Of a DNA stretch of 64,000 nucleotides, positions 8,740 to 17,985 are shown piece by piece. The first letter of the stretch is position 1, and each line of letters opens with the position of its first letter. The DNA is from JAYODW01 sp038116745 (GTDB lineage Bacteria > Pseudomonadota > Gammaproteobacteria > Ga0077536). The stretch is from the NCBI GenBank assembly GCA_038116745.1, contig JAYODW010000008.1:54148-118147 (forward strand), in the 5' to 3' direction. The position numbers were made by a program, and so were the translations under genes. The notes under the pieces were generated by a model. It did not search any database and had not been told where the DNA came from. It was given only the letters and a program-made list of their open reading frames with translations.

Positions 8740-9567
8740 ATGAGTCGTTCAATCGCCCGTGTTGTCGCCGGCACCGTCCGTGCCATGGTGGCACCGCTCG
8801 GCGCGCGCCAGAAAACGCGCGTACTCGCCCGTGTGATCGAAATCCTGCAGCGCTCCGATCTGGCCGTTGTTGCAACCCGCCGCGGCGACCTGCACTTCAG
8901 ACGGCTGCGTGGCTCGTTCCTGGCCAGTGCGGTGGCGAGCTTTCACACCGATGAGCCAGAAACCTTGAGATGGATCGATGCTTTCGCGCCCGGCGACACG
9001 CTGTGGGATGTCGGCGCCAACGTCGGGCTGTACGCGCTGTACGCGGCTCTGGACCCCGCGATCCGCGTCATGGCCTTCGAGCCCTCCGGGTTCAACTTCG
9101 GGCCGCTGGTTGACCACATCGCACTCAACGGCATGGGCGAACGCGTGACCCCCCTGTGTGTTGCTCTCGGTCTCAGCAGCGGCCTGTCGGCCCTGCATAT
9201 GCGCCATACGGATGCCGGTCACGGCAGCAACGCACTCGGTGTCGCCGCGAACAACTTCCGGCAGTTCGAGCCGCTGTTCACGCAGGGCATACCTGCGTTT
9301 TCGATCGACAGCTTCCGCGCGTTCTTCGACCTGCCCGCCCCGGATCATTTGAAAATCGACGTCGATGGGATTGAGCTCGATATTCTGAAGGGAGCGCCCG
9401 ATACCCTGCCTGAGGTGCGCTCGGTCATGATGGAGGTCGAGGGAGACCGTGGCCTTGCGCATGCAGAGGAAATGACACGCCTGCTAGCAGCTGCCGGTCT
9501 CGTCGAACAGACCCATGTGCGCAGCGAGGGTTCGCGTCGCAACCGTCTCTACACCAGGCCGGCGTAA
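8740..9567 (+). CDS. FkbM family SAM-dependent methyltransferase
   Basis: Methyltransferase of 275 residues. The SAM-binding motif I is clear in LWDVGANVGLYALYAAL, followed by the acidic loop VMAFEPSGFN. The family feature HLKIDVDGIELDILKGA is present in the last third, and the protein ends with the typical short C-terminal region. The open frame extends upstream to 8653, but residues before MSRSIARV look like translated non-coding sequence, so ATG 8740 is chosen. Members methylate sugars, lipids or small metabolites and often sit in surface glycan loci. No glycan operon surrounds this copy, so its substrate is open. Confidence 0.85.
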   Translation: MSRSIARVVAGTVRAMVAPLGARQKTRVLARVIEILQRSDLAVVATRRGDLHFRRLRGSFLASAVASFHTDEPETLRWIDAFAPGDTLWDVGANVGLYALYAALDPAIRVMAFEPSGFNFGPLVDHIALNGMGERVTPLCVALGLSSGLSALHMRHTDAGHGSNALGVAANNFRQFEPLFTQGIPAFSIDSFRAFFDLPAPDHLKIDVDGIELDILKGAPDTLPEVRSVMMEVEGDRGLAHAEEMTRLLAAAGLVEQTHVRSEGSRRNRLYTRPA

Positions 9568-9588
9568 GACCCTCTGGCGCGGCGGCGC

Positions 9589-10683
9589 TCAGCGCTGCGG
9601 CATATCCGCTTCGCTCAACACCCGGGCCCGGACCCGGGGCCTGGGACCGGCTGCGCGCAATCGGGCCACCAAATCGGTTTCACGCGAAAAGTCCCAGCTG
9701 ACGTTCCAGATGGGATCGTTCAGCGGACGCTCCAGCCGGTCCAAGCCCTGCTCCAGAAACCATGCATAGGTCTGTCTATGCCCGGCGTCGAAATCGAACT
9801 CAGGCTCAAAACCGAGCACACGCCGGGCCTTATCGATGCTGAGCACCGCGTGAAGCGCTTTCTGAAAGCGATGGTTGAACGGTAATGGCCCTTTCCATTC
9901 AGCCAGGACATCGTCCGGCACCTCGAGGATCTCGGCCTCCCGCCCCATGATGTCGGCGATCGCAGTGACGTAGTGCCGCGCGGTTACCGCTTCGTGCGTG
10001 AGATTGAAGACCTCACCTACAGCCGCCGGTGTCGTCGCAGCAAGCAGCAGGGCGCGCGCGAGATCGGCGACGTGACCATAGGGAAAACAGGCCAGACCCG
10101 CGTGCGGCACCAGGGCCGGCCGGCCCTGCCCCAGGCGCAGGAACATGGCGATTTCGCCGTCCGGAATATTGTCGTGCGGTCCGTACACGGCTGCCGGTCG
10201 CAGCACTGAATAGGCGAAACCGCTTGTCGCACGCCGCTCAGCGAGCAGTCGCTCCACCGCAGCTTTGTGGCCGCCATAGCTGGTGGCGGATGCGCGGGTT
10301 ATCGGCCGCGTCTCCGTCCAGGGGAAAGCGCCGTTGCCAAGCTGGTAGGCCCCTATGGAACTCACGAACACATAAATCCCGCAGCAGCCGTCGAGCGCGT
10401 CGACGAGATCGGCAATGCTTTCAAGACTGGCGACCATGACTGACGCGCTGACATCGAACACCATGTCCCAGCTGCGCCCCTGGAGGACGCTCCGCACTGA
10501 GGCAGGCTCTTTCCGATCCGCGACGAGCGCCTCGACCCCTGGCGGCGCAGCGCTGCCGCCGCGATTCAGCAGGCTGACCTCGTGCCCTGCGGCCAGAAGA
10601 TGAGACACCAGCTGTCGTCCGATGAAAGCGGTGCCGCCGAGAACAAGGCTGCGCGGCGCGGTCACGGCGCTGACCCTCGGCAC
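9589..10683 (-). CDS. NAD-dependent epimerase/dehydratase (extended SDR)
   Basis: Extended short-chain dehydrogenase/reductase of about 364 residues. It has the nucleotide-binding GGTAFIGRQLVSHLL at the N-terminus, a catalytic SYGGHK (YxxxK), and the late substrate-binding region RPAAVYGPHDNIPDG. The C-terminal half contains FNLTHEAVTARHYV, as in isoflavone-reductase/RNA-binding-protein-like SDRs. The frame starts at GTG 10683; a second GTG at 10665 has GAGGG upstream and may be the real start. It converges with the FkbM gene, with 21 bases between the two stops. Activity on a nucleotide sugar is possible but not shown. Confidence 0.8.
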   Translation of the reverse strand: MPRVSAVTAPRSLVLGGTAFIGRQLVSHLLAAGHEVSLLNRGGSAAPPGVEALVADRKEPASVRSVLQGRSWDMVFDVSASVMVASLESIADLVDALDGCCGIYVFVSSIGAYQLGNGAFPWTETRPITRASATSYGGHKAAVERLLAERRATSGFAYSVLRPAAVYGPHDNIPDGEIAMFLRLGQGRPALVPHAGLACFPYGHVADLARALLLAATTPAAVGEVFNLTHEAVTARHYVTAIADIMGREAEILEVPDDVLAEWKGPLPFNHRFQKALHAVLSIDKARRVLGFEPEFDFDAGHRQTYAWFLEQGLDRLERPLNDPIWNVSWDFSRETDLVARLRAAGPRPRVRARVLSEADMPQR

Positions 10684-10802
10684 CAGTGCGTGACCTGCTC
10701 ATCGCGTGTCCCGCATGAAGAAAACGATTCTTTAATCATCTGCCACCTCTCAAGCATCGAACCTTTGTTCATGACGGCCGCCTGGCAGCCAGCAAGAGCA
10801 AC

Positions 10803-11678
10803 TCAGTCATGCGCGCGCAGAAAGTCGGCCACACAAGCTCTGTAGGCCTCGGACTCCTCGATGTGCGCCACATGCGCAGAGGCCTCGAAAATACGCAGCG
10901 CCGCACCTGGAATATGGCTGCGCAACGTCTCTGCGCAGTCCGGAGTCAGTTCGTCATAACGTCCGCAGGTAATGAGCACCGGCACATCAATCTGCGCGAG
11001 ATCGGCGGTCCGATCCCAGTAGCGCAGGTTACCGGTCGTGGTGAATTCATTGGGTCCGTTGATGGCACCGTAGACCGGAGTGTGGTGCAGGTTCTCGACC
11101 GAGCGCAGCATGCAGTCGGGCCATTCAGCGAGCCGGCAAAGGTGGCGCTGATAGAAACTTTCCTCTGCGGCCAGGTAGTCGGGATGGTCGTATTGCCCGC
11201 GTGCCCCCAGGGTTTCCAGCGCCACCCGGTGCTCCTCCGGCAGCGCTGCGATGAGGGCCTCGCAGGCGCGGGAAAATTCCGGAATGGAGGATGAGGTCGA
11301 TGCAAGCACCGCGCTGGCGATACCGGGCGGCTGTCGCAACAGGTACTCGATACCGAGCCAGCCGCCCCAGGACTGCCCCAGGAGATGACAGCGCGTCAGG
11401 CCCAGAGCCGCCCTGACCTCATCGATCTCGTCGGCAAAGCGCTCGATCGTCCACAGCGCCGGATTGTCCGGAATATCCGACCTGCCGCAGCCGAGCTGGT
11501 CGTAGAACACGACCGGCCGTTCATCAGCCAGTGCCGCCAGCGGCTCAAGGTAGTCGTGTCCTGCGCCTGGTCCTCCGTGCAGCAACAGCAGCGGAGTGCG
11601 CGGCCCTGCACCGATAACTCTCGTCCACACCCGATGGCCGTTCCGCAGTCTGATAAATGTTTCGGTAGCGTTCGACAC
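10803..11678 (-). CDS. Alpha/beta hydrolase, proline iminopeptidase-like
   Basis: Soluble hydrolase of 291 residues with the oxyanion-hole motif LLLHGGPGAGHDYL and nucleophile elbow GQSWGGWLG. The late D (CGRYDELTPD) and H (SAHVAHIEE) complete a Ser-Asp-His triad. HGGPG together with GQSWGG is the hallmark of the S33 proline iminopeptidase group, which removes N-terminal proline from small peptides; some relatives hydrolyse amides or esters. The open frame begins at ATG 11696, but GGAGGA lies about 6 bases before GTG 11678, so that start is chosen. It lies head to tail with the TauD gene on the same strand, 53 bases downstream of it. Confidence 0.85.
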   Translation of the reverse strand: MSNATETFIRLRNGHRVWTRVIGAGPRTPLLLLHGGPGAGHDYLEPLAALADERPVVFYDQLGCGRSDIPDNPALWTIERFADEIDEVRAALGLTRCHLLGQSWGGWLGIEYLLRQPPGIASAVLASTSSSIPEFSRACEALIAALPEEHRVALETLGARGQYDHPDYLAAEESFYQRHLCRLAEWPDCMLRSVENLHHTPVYGAINGPNEFTTTGNLRYWDRTADLAQIDVPVLITCGRYDELTPDCAETLRSHIPGAALRIFEASAHVAHIEESEAYRACVADFLRAHD

Positions 11679-11731
11679 CTTGTCTCCTCCGCACATGAGT
11701 CAGCAGCGCGCCACGGATGCAGTCATCCTGA

Positions 11732-12607
11732 TCACACCCCCAGCGGCGCACCATCGCCCGCAATGGTGGTCCGATGCAGCACGCGTCGCTCGGCCGGATC
11801 CCAGGGTGTCACTCGATGCACCGTACAGCGGTTGTCCCAGATCACCACATCACCAGACCGCCAGCGATGGCTGAAGCAGAACTGCGGCTGCTCAGCGAAA
11901 GCCGCCAGCTCGCGGAAAAGGGCGGCCGCGGCAGCGGAGGACATGCCTTCGACCGCATCGTTATAAATCAGAGAAATATACAAAGACACGCGTCCGGTGA
12001 CGGGATGCCGCCGCACCATCGGCTGCCATACCGGCGGCATGGCGGCGCGCTCCTCTGCGCGCAGTGGCGGCAGTGCACGCAGCTGCCGCAGAAAACCGAA
12101 GTCATGCCGCGCACGGCGCCCCAGGACCTGATCCTTCAGCGCCTGCGGCAGCGCGTCCCACACCGCCACCATGTTCAGAAACTGGGTCTCGCCGCCCGCC
12201 TGCACGATTTCCACCGCGCGCAGGATCGTGCCCATCGACGGATTGCTGCGGTACGAACTGTCGGTGTGCCAGGTCTGCGCCGAGCCGAGCTGCCGTACCG
12301 GTTCCGCGGTCGGCGGCAGGAGCTGCCCCGCCTCATCGGTATTGGCAACACGGAAGATCTCGGGCACGCGGCTGGATTTGATGATGGCCTGCTGATGGAT
12401 TTCTGGCTCGCCGAAAAGCCGGGTAAACGCGACCTGCTCGGCATCGCTCAGCGCCTGGCCAGGGAACACCAGAACCTGGTGCTGCATCCAGGCCGCGTGG
12501 ACTGCGGCGAACTCTGCTGAACTCAGGGTGCGCAGATCGAGGCCACGCACTTCCGCGCCCAGCGCCGGGCCAAGTCTGACCACGTCGAGTAGTGGTGCGT
12601 GTGCCAT
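11732..12607 (-). CDS. TauD/TfdA family Fe(II)/2-oxoglutarate-dependent dioxygenase
   Basis: Non-haem iron dioxygenase of 291 residues. The facial triad is seen as H114-x-D116 (TWHTDSSYR) and the distal H264 (DNRCTVHRVTPWD). R279 in RVLHRTTI is the expected 2-oxoglutarate carboxylate ligand. AGGGA before ATG 12607 supports the start. Characterised members cleave sulfonates (taurine), aryloxyacetates or alkyl sulfates by hydroxylation next to the heteroatom. No sulfonate transporter is nearby, so the substrate is unknown. Followed by the iminopeptidase-like hydrolase on the same strand. Confidence 0.9.
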   Translation of the reverse strand: MAHAPLLDVVRLGPALGAEVRGLDLRTLSSAEFAAVHAAWMQHQVLVFPGQALSDAEQVAFTRLFGEPEIHQQAIIKSSRVPEIFRVANTDEAGQLLPPTAEPVRQLGSAQTWHTDSSYRSNPSMGTILRAVEIVQAGGETQFLNMVAVWDALPQALKDQVLGRRARHDFGFLRQLRALPPLRAEERAAMPPVWQPMVRRHPVTGRVSLYISLIYNDAVEGMSSAAAAALFRELAAFAEQPQFCFSHRWRSGDVVIWDNRCTVHRVTPWDPAERRVLHRTTIAGDGAPLGV

Positions 12608-12761
12608 CGGCAGCTCCCTGCGGCAGTGACCGCTGGTTGCAGTATGCGTTTCAAACAGACCACGACCAAGCAGTTCTGCCTGCTGCGCTCAGCGGGCCTT
12701 GCGCGTCGTCGGACCGTAGAATGCCAACTCGGTTCGGCCCCGAAATCAATCAGGAGACACT

Positions 12762-13268
12762 ATGCAGACCGTCAAAATCCGCCAGATGGTGCACGCGAAC
12801 ATCTGCGTGCGGGATATGGAGAAGACCGTGCCCTTTTACGAAATGCTCGGCTTTGAGAAATTCGCCGATCAGATCTTTGAACCTGGCGCAGGCGTCTGGC
12901 GGGGGCTGGGGCTAGATAACGATCGTCGTTTTCGGGCGGTCTTCATGAAGATCCCCGGCGACCATCCGGTGCCCTTCCTGGACATTATCCAGTTCCTCGA
13001 CCGGCCAACAGCCGGTGAGGCCTACCCGACGCTTGACCATGTCGGCATCGCCCGGCTGTGCTTCGAAGTCGAAGACATCGAAGCGGTGGCCACGCTGCTT
13101 GCGGCGCAGGGGGTGGAGTTCGTCGGCCCGGTGGCGCCGTATGAAACCGCGCCCGGCGTAGCGCCCTCAGGCGTGGAGGCGAAATTCCTTTGCGTTCGGG
13201 ACCCGGATGGGACCGTGATTGAATACGCGCAGTTCGCCCAGGACGCACTGGACGTGATCCGGGCCTGA
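12762..13268 (+). CDS. VOC family protein (glyoxalase/dioxygenase superfamily)
   Basis: Single-subunit vicinal-oxygen-chelate protein of 168 residues made of two paired beta-alpha-beta-beta-beta modules. The first starts VHANICVRDMEKTVPFYEMLGF; the second starts TLDHVGIARLCFEVEDIEA and ends with FLCVRDPDGTVIEYAQF. The likely metal ligands are H11, H92-region and the terminal E of VIEY. AGGAGA lies 7 bases before ATG 12762. The family includes glyoxalases, ring-cleavage dioxygenases and isomerases; nothing here singles out one. It is followed after 36 bases by the HAD phosphatase and may be co-transcribed with it. Confidence 0.85.
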   Translation: MQTVKIRQMVHANICVRDMEKTVPFYEMLGFEKFADQIFEPGAGVWRGLGLDNDRRFRAVFMKIPGDHPVPFLDIIQFLDRPTAGEAYPTLDHVGIARLCFEVEDIEAVATLLAAQGVEFVGPVAPYETAPGVAPSGVEAKFLCVRDPDGTVIEYAQFAQDALDVIRA

Positions 13269-13304
13269 GCCGACGCCTGCCAGCCCGTCAAAGAGAGACC
13301 CTTG

Positions 13305-13802
13305 ATGAGTAGTTCGCCGCCGCCGTTCAAACTTCTGGTGCTCGATGTTGACGGCACCCTGACCGACGGCGGCATGTACGTGCTCGAAAGCGGGGAGCAG
13401 TTCAAGCGCTTCAACGCCAAAGACGGCCTCGGGATCTCCCAGGCCATCCGTCGGGGACTGACCGTCGGGATCATCAGCCACAGCAGCACCAGCGGCGCGA
13501 TCCGGCAGCGGGTATCGACCCTCGGGATCCAGCGCTTATACGTGGGCAAGCAGTCAAAACTGGAGGTTCTGCAAGGGTGGTGCGCCGATCTCGGTATCGG
13601 TCTGGACGAGGTCGCCTTCATCGGCGATGACCTCAACGACCTGGAAATCGCGCAGGCCGTCGGCCTGAGCGCCTGTCCGGCTGATGCTGTGGAAGCCATG
13701 CGAGAGAACTGCCACATCGTCCTCGAAAAGGATGGCGGACATGGCTGCGTGCGGGAGTTCATCGATCGCTTCTATGCCGAGAACCCTGCCACTATCGGCT
13801 GA
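13305..13802 (+). CDS. KdsC-like HAD phosphatase
   Basis: HAD-superfamily hydrolase of 165 residues, the size of tetrameric C0-type KdsC (3-deoxy-D-manno-octulosonate 8-phosphate phosphatase). Motif I is LLVLDVDGTLTDGG with nucleophile D14 and acid D16. Motif III/IV is EVAFIGDDLNDLEIAQ, and the tail GGHGCVREFIDRFY is the KdsC-type C-terminus. Motif II reads GIISHSSTSG where KdsC usually has an ITGRxS-like segment, so another sugar- or nonulosonate-8-phosphate substrate is possible. The first in-frame start is TTG 13302; ATG 13305 is taken. No other Kdo gene lies beside it. Confidence 0.8.
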   Translation: MSSSPPPFKLLVLDVDGTLTDGGMYVLESGEQFKRFNAKDGLGISQAIRRGLTVGIISHSSTSGAIRQRVSTLGIQRLYVGKQSKLEVLQGWCADLGIGLDEVAFIGDDLNDLEIAQAVGLSACPADAVEAMRENCHIVLEKDGGHGCVREFIDRFYAENPATIG

Positions 13803-13854
13803 GACCAGCCCGGGCGGAGAGGGTAAACGCCGACACCCGCGCCGGCTTGACCCT

Positions 13855-14889
13855 TCAAGGCGCCGCTCGGGGCACCGAATAGATCTCAATCGCGCTGTCG
13901 TGGAATAAACGATCGCGCTCTGCCTGCGAGTATGGCTCGGCAATGCGCTTGAAGGCATTCCACAGCGTGCGATAGCTGACCGAACGCCCGTCGGGCGGGA
14001 AGTTGGATTCGAACATCGCACGCTCCGGCCCGAAGGTATCGATACACCAGCGAATATGGTCACCCCACTCAGCCGCAATCTCGACCGAGCCCGGCGGCTG
14101 CTCGCGCCGGTGCCAGCCGTTCCCATAGAGCGTCATCCCGATCCCACCGAGCTTGAGCCGCACATTCGGCAGCCCGGCCAGCTCGGTGAGCTGCTCACGA
14201 CAATAAGCCAGGATTGCCTCGCGCTGACCCGCGTAAGGGCCAATGCCGACCGGGGCCCCGAGGTGGTCGAGCACGATCACGGTCTCGGGTACAGCACGGG
14301 CCAGCGCGATGAGTTCCGGAATCTGGGGGTGGTAAAGCCACGCGTCGTAAGTCAGCCCCATCGCGCCCAGGGTGCGCACACCATCGATGAAATCCGCGTC
14401 AGCCATCAGCCCTGCAGGCGGCCCGGCCTGGTGCGCCACAATGGCGGGACTCGGGTCGTGTGCGGTGGCGTGACGCACACCGCGAAACCGTCCTTCACTT
14501 AACGCGACCTGGGCTTCCAGCACTGCACGCACCCGGCTGCCCAGACACAGGTCAGCATGCCCCACGATCCCGGTGATGACAGGCCGCCCCAGCGCCCGCG
14601 CAAGCGTCTCATCCTCGGCCAGCACAAACTCGGTCTCGCCGAGAGGCCGCAGCTCCTCCGGTCCGTCGGTGCGATAGCCCTCGATACATTCTGCGTAAAT
14701 CGTCTGGCGCACATTGTGGCCATCAGCGATATCGGCCAGAAATTCAGCCGCCAGATAGCGCTCCTGCTCGTGGTGCCACAGGTGGTGGTGGGCGTCGCAG
14801 ATCCGCTGCTCCGGCCACAGGACTTCTTCCACGACCTGCCGCCGCCAGGCGGCACGTTGCTCACCCCGGGTGAGTTCAACCTCGCTCAT
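13855..14889 (-). CDS. Amidohydrolase_2 family TIM-barrel hydrolase
   Basis: Predicted metal-dependent hydrolase or lactonase of 344 residues. The N-terminal DAHHHLW is the HxH metal site of the amidohydrolase-2 family (2-pyrone-4,6-dicarboxylate lactonase, ACMS decarboxylase relatives). Other family features are GVRHATAHDPSP, VIVLDHLGAPVGIGPYAG and the C-terminal ERAMFESNFPPDG, whose Asp/Glu region closes the barrel. GGAGGA lies 8 bases before ATG 14889. The next gene upstream on this strand is another amidohydrolase (88 bases away), so the two may act on one catabolic route. Confidence 0.87.
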   Translation of the reverse strand: MSEVELTRGEQRAAWRRQVVEEVLWPEQRICDAHHHLWHHEQERYLAAEFLADIADGHNVRQTIYAECIEGYRTDGPEELRPLGETEFVLAEDETLARALGRPVITGIVGHADLCLGSRVRAVLEAQVALSEGRFRGVRHATAHDPSPAIVAHQAGPPAGLMADADFIDGVRTLGAMGLTYDAWLYHPQIPELIALARAVPETVIVLDHLGAPVGIGPYAGQREAILAYCREQLTELAGLPNVRLKLGGIGMTLYGNGWHRREQPPGSVEIAAEWGDHIRWCIDTFGPERAMFESNFPPDGRSVSYRTLWNAFKRIAEPYSQAERDRLFHDSAIEIYSVPRAAP

Positions 14890-14977
14890 AAACCTGATCC
14901 TCCGATGATGCTGGCCGGCAGCGCATTACCGCCCGGCTCGAAATCAGCGCGCCGGTCCTCTCCAGCAGCACCCGCCC

Positions 14978-16657
14978 TCAGGCCGCCGAGCCACGCAGGA
15001 GCCGTCCCGGCATAGCGCCGGTGTGGGCGCCGTGCTCAAACGTCACCTCGCCAGCGCACACGGTAGCGCGGTAACCGCTCGCTTTCTGAATGATGCGGCG
15101 TCCGCCTGCCGGCAGGTCATTCACCATCTCCGGCGCGCCGAGCGCCAGCGTATCGAAATCGATGATATTCAGATCTGCCCGATAGCCCGGCGCCAGCAGG
15201 CCACGGTCCGACAGTCCGTATGCGAGCGCCGTATCGCGGGTCATCTTGTGCACGCAATACTCCAGCGGGAGTCGTGGCCCCTTCTGCCGATCGCGGGCGT
15301 AGTAGGCCAGCACGTAGGTCGACAGGCCCGCATCGCACAAAGTCGCGCAATGCGCGCCGCCATCTGACAGGCCCACCACGGAGCGCGCATGCTCAATACC
15401 GGTGCGCTGCGGCTCCAGCGACTCCGGGTAGTTGCCAATCAGATAGAGGATCGGGCGACCCTCGGCCATCACGTCCATCAGAGCTTCGCGTACGTGGAGC
15501 CCGCGCGCCGCCGCAATTCCGGCGAGGGAATCTGCGTAACCCGGCTCGTAGCTGAGGTCCGCAGGCAGTACGTACATCCGATCCCAGGTTGAGATCATGC
15601 GCGCCGTGTCTTCGAAACGGGGCACCTTCGGTGTGTCAGCCAGCACCTGCGCGCGGAAAACAGGATCGCGCAGGCGTTCCCGCTGGGCTGCAACCGGCAG
15701 ATCGCGGATGGTCTTGTAGGACGGGAACTGACGCATCGGATTCACCGTGCTCTCCAGCGTCATGAGCACCGACGCGGGTCTCGCGCCGACCTGTGGACGC
15801 ACCTCGAGGCCGGCCGCGGCACAGCGCTCGGCGAGCTCCCAGATCTCCCCGCCCATGTTGGAAGTCACCAGGATGAGCAGAGGGCGGCCCGAGCGCCGGG
15901 CAAGCTCTTCAATCCAGCTTTGCTCTGTCGCCTCGTGCAGACGGTCTGTAATGATCTCGATACTGCCATGCCCGAGTTCACCCGTTACCGCGCCTATCTC
16001 CAGCAACTCTTCGGCCGAGGCAAAGGTGCCGGGCACGAACTCATTGTGTTTGTCGAGGTGACCGTAAAAACGGGAAGTCGAGAAACCGAGCGCCCCGGCT
16101 TTCAGCGCCTCGCGGGTCAGCCGCGCCATCGCACTGATTTCCTCACGCGTGGCATCGTTCTCGTAGGAGCGCTCCCCCATCACGTAGTGACGCAGCGCGA
16201 CATGGGGCACTTGGGTGCCGATATCCATGACATAGGGTTTATCTATTGCGTCCAGATATTCTGCAAAGGTCTCCCAACCGAACGGCATGCCAGCGGACAG
16301 CACCGGTCCCGGAATATCTTCCACACTTTCCATGACCTCGATCAGCGCCTGCTCGCGACCGCGATGTACAGGCGCGAAACCCATGCCGCAGTTGCCCATC
16401 ACTACCGTGGTGACGCCGTGCCAGCAGCTTGGCGTCAGCAGCGGGTCCCAGCACACCTGGCCGTCGTAGTGGGTGTGAATATCAACAAAGCCCGGGGTGA
16501 GCAGGTGGCCCTCAGCGTCGAGCTCGCGCCGCGCCGGGCCGTCGATCTGCGATGCCACGGCGGTGATGCGCGTGCCATTAACGGCTACCTCGCCCGCAAA
16601 AGCGGGCGCGCCGCTGCCGTCAACAATGCGCGCATTACGAATAATCAGGTCATGCAT
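14978..16657 (-). CDS. N-acyl-D-amino-acid deacylase-type amidohydrolase
   Basis: Amidohydrolase-3 family enzyme of 559 residues. It has the small N-terminal beta-sandwich (LIIRNARIVDGSGAP), the metal-binding PGFVDIHTHYDGQVCWDP, and GVTTVVMGNCGMGFAP, where the Cys seen in D-aminoacylases coordinates zinc. The late motif SDGGAHCATLCDAG supplies the catalytic Asp. AGGAG lies about 7 bases before ATG 16657. Relatives hydrolyse N-acyl-D-amino acids or are simply annotated D-aminoacylase; many environmental paralogues have untested substrates. It is likely transcribed with the following amidohydrolase_2 gene. Confidence 0.87.
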   Translation of the reverse strand: MHDLIIRNARIVDGSGAPAFAGEVAVNGTRITAVASQIDGPARRELDAEGHLLTPGFVDIHTHYDGQVCWDPLLTPSCWHGVTTVVMGNCGMGFAPVHRGREQALIEVMESVEDIPGPVLSAGMPFGWETFAEYLDAIDKPYVMDIGTQVPHVALRHYVMGERSYENDATREEISAMARLTREALKAGALGFSTSRFYGHLDKHNEFVPGTFASAEELLEIGAVTGELGHGSIEIITDRLHEATEQSWIEELARRSGRPLLILVTSNMGGEIWELAERCAAAGLEVRPQVGARPASVLMTLESTVNPMRQFPSYKTIRDLPVAAQRERLRDPVFRAQVLADTPKVPRFEDTARMISTWDRMYVLPADLSYEPGYADSLAGIAAARGLHVREALMDVMAEGRPILYLIGNYPESLEPQRTGIEHARSVVGLSDGGAHCATLCDAGLSTYVLAYYARDRQKGPRLPLEYCVHKMTRDTALAYGLSDRGLLAPGYRADLNIIDFDTLALGAPEMVNDLPAGGRRIIQKASGYRATVCAGEVTFEHGAHTGAMPGRLLRGSAA

Positions 16658-16854
16658 AACTCACTCCTGCGCGGCTCGATGAGGTCCGCGATCTATCCCC
16701 GGCAGGCCCGCTGCTGCGGTAACGACGCCGCATCCGATGCCCGGGCCTCAGTGTAGTCACAAATCCGCCTCTCCGGCTTGAACCCGGGAAGCATTCACAA
16801 CACCATACGGCGCCAGGGTAGCTACCCAGCAGACCCGCAAACAGGAGAAACCTC

Positions 16855-17283
16855 ATGCTGCAGCCCGCTGCTCTCCCTTCCGGTCGCCCTGCCCGCCGCA
16901 TTCTGACAGCCCTGCTGATGCTGGCCATGTGCGGCCCGACCGGTGCACACGAAAAAGCGCCGGCGGCGGCAGGCCCGGCCGCGCTACAGGACGTTCCCCT
17001 GGGCGCACTCGACATGCATGAGCCGATGATGCGCGCCCGCATCATGACGATTCCCGCGGGCTTCCGCTCACCTCCGCACACCCATGACGGGCCCGGGATC
17101 CGCTACGTCCTCGAAGGACAAATCACCATCTACTGGAAAGACGGCAGCAAGCGCTCGTATGGCCCGGGCGACACCTACTTCGAAGGACCGGGAGAGAATC
17201 ATCCGCCGAACGAAATGTCAGCCGCGAACGAAGGCGATGTGCCGGTCAAGATCTACGTCGTCGATCTTCACCCCGGCAACTGA
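16855..17283 (+). CDS. Exported cupin-domain protein
   Basis: Small secreted cupin of 142 residues. The N-terminus is a signal peptide (RRILTALLMLAMCGPTGAHE, cleavage probably near GAH). The cupin motif 1 is seen as PPHTHDGPGIRYVLEGQITIYW and motif 2 as YGPGDTYFEGPGENHPPNE, giving a plausible His/His/Glu/His metal site. AGGAGA lies 5 bases before ATG 16855. Periplasmic cupins of this type are mostly uncharacterised. It is divergent from the deacylase gene and may share that 197-base regulatory region. Confidence 0.82.
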   Translation: MLQPAALPSGRPARRILTALLMLAMCGPTGAHEKAPAAAGPAALQDVPLGALDMHEPMMRARIMTIPAGFRSPPHTHDGPGIRYVLEGQITIYWKDGSKRSYGPGDTYFEGPGENHPPNEMSAANEGDVPVKIYVVDLHPGN

Positions 17284-17325
17284 ACCCGCGCGCGAGGTGA
17301 TGCCATGCCGCCGGGGCCGCTGCGG

Positions 17326-17973
17326 CTAACGCGCGTGGATAAACCGGATCTTGTCGTTCTGCGGCAGACGGTAGAAACGGCGCAGCTCCTGCACGAATAA
17401 AGGCTCGAGGTGCTGCGCCGGAAAACGCCGCACCAGTCCCTGACAGTACTTGCCCGCCAGATGATTGGCTTCGGCGTAGCGCGTCCGGCTGGATGCATCC
17501 AGCTCGAGGTTAAAGCCGACCTCACTGAACAAGCGCTCGTGAAGCCGCCCCGCATCCACCGGGTTGCCCGTGCGCGCGAGCCCGATGCTCAGGCTGACGT
17601 ACTTGTCGACTTCGGCCTGCAGCTCGAGTTCGAGCAAGCTCACCGGCCGCGCGTATCGTGCGTTCCAGACCACGTAATTGAAATGACTCACGCCTTCCAG
17701 CGCGACCAGGAACGCATTCAGATTGTGCGCACCCAGCGCCGCGTACGGGTCCTGCAGGTCCAGCTGCGCGAGCACGGCGGCGTCCACGAACAGGGTAATG
17801 TCGAGGGTCTCATCAGTCTGCCGCAGTAACAGTCGTTCAGCATTGTCAGCGCTTGCGGAGTCGTGGAGGCGGCGCGCGAGGTCCGGGTCAGTCACCAGGA
17901 AGTCCAGCACGCTATGTTCCAACGGGGTCTCGTAGAGCGCTGCGAGATCGCGTTGGATGGTGGCCAGGGACAT
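17326..17973 (-). CDS. Conserved-looking hypothetical protein, 215 residues
   Basis: Not recognised. Soluble, Leu- and Asp-rich, without signal peptide or membrane segment. The middle contains an aromatic-rich stretch, VSHFNYVVWNARYARPVS, followed by a helical LLELELQAEVDKYVSLSIGLA and a C-terminal QELRRFYRLPQNDKIRFIHAR. The start ATG 17973 lies 12 bases after the stop of the preceding gene on the same strand, so the two are almost certainly co-transcribed and perhaps partners. Confidence 0.7.
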   Translation of the reverse strand: MSLATIQRDLAALYETPLEHSVLDFLVTDPDLARRLHDSASADNAERLLLRQTDETLDITLFVDAAVLAQLDLQDPYAALGAHNLNAFLVALEGVSHFNYVVWNARYARPVSLLELELQAEVDKYVSLSIGLARTGNPVDAGRLHERLFSEVGFNLELDASSRTRYAEANHLAGKYCQGLVRRFPAQHLEPLFVQELRRFYRLPQNDKIRFIHAR

Positions 17974-17985
17974 GGTGCCGTACGC

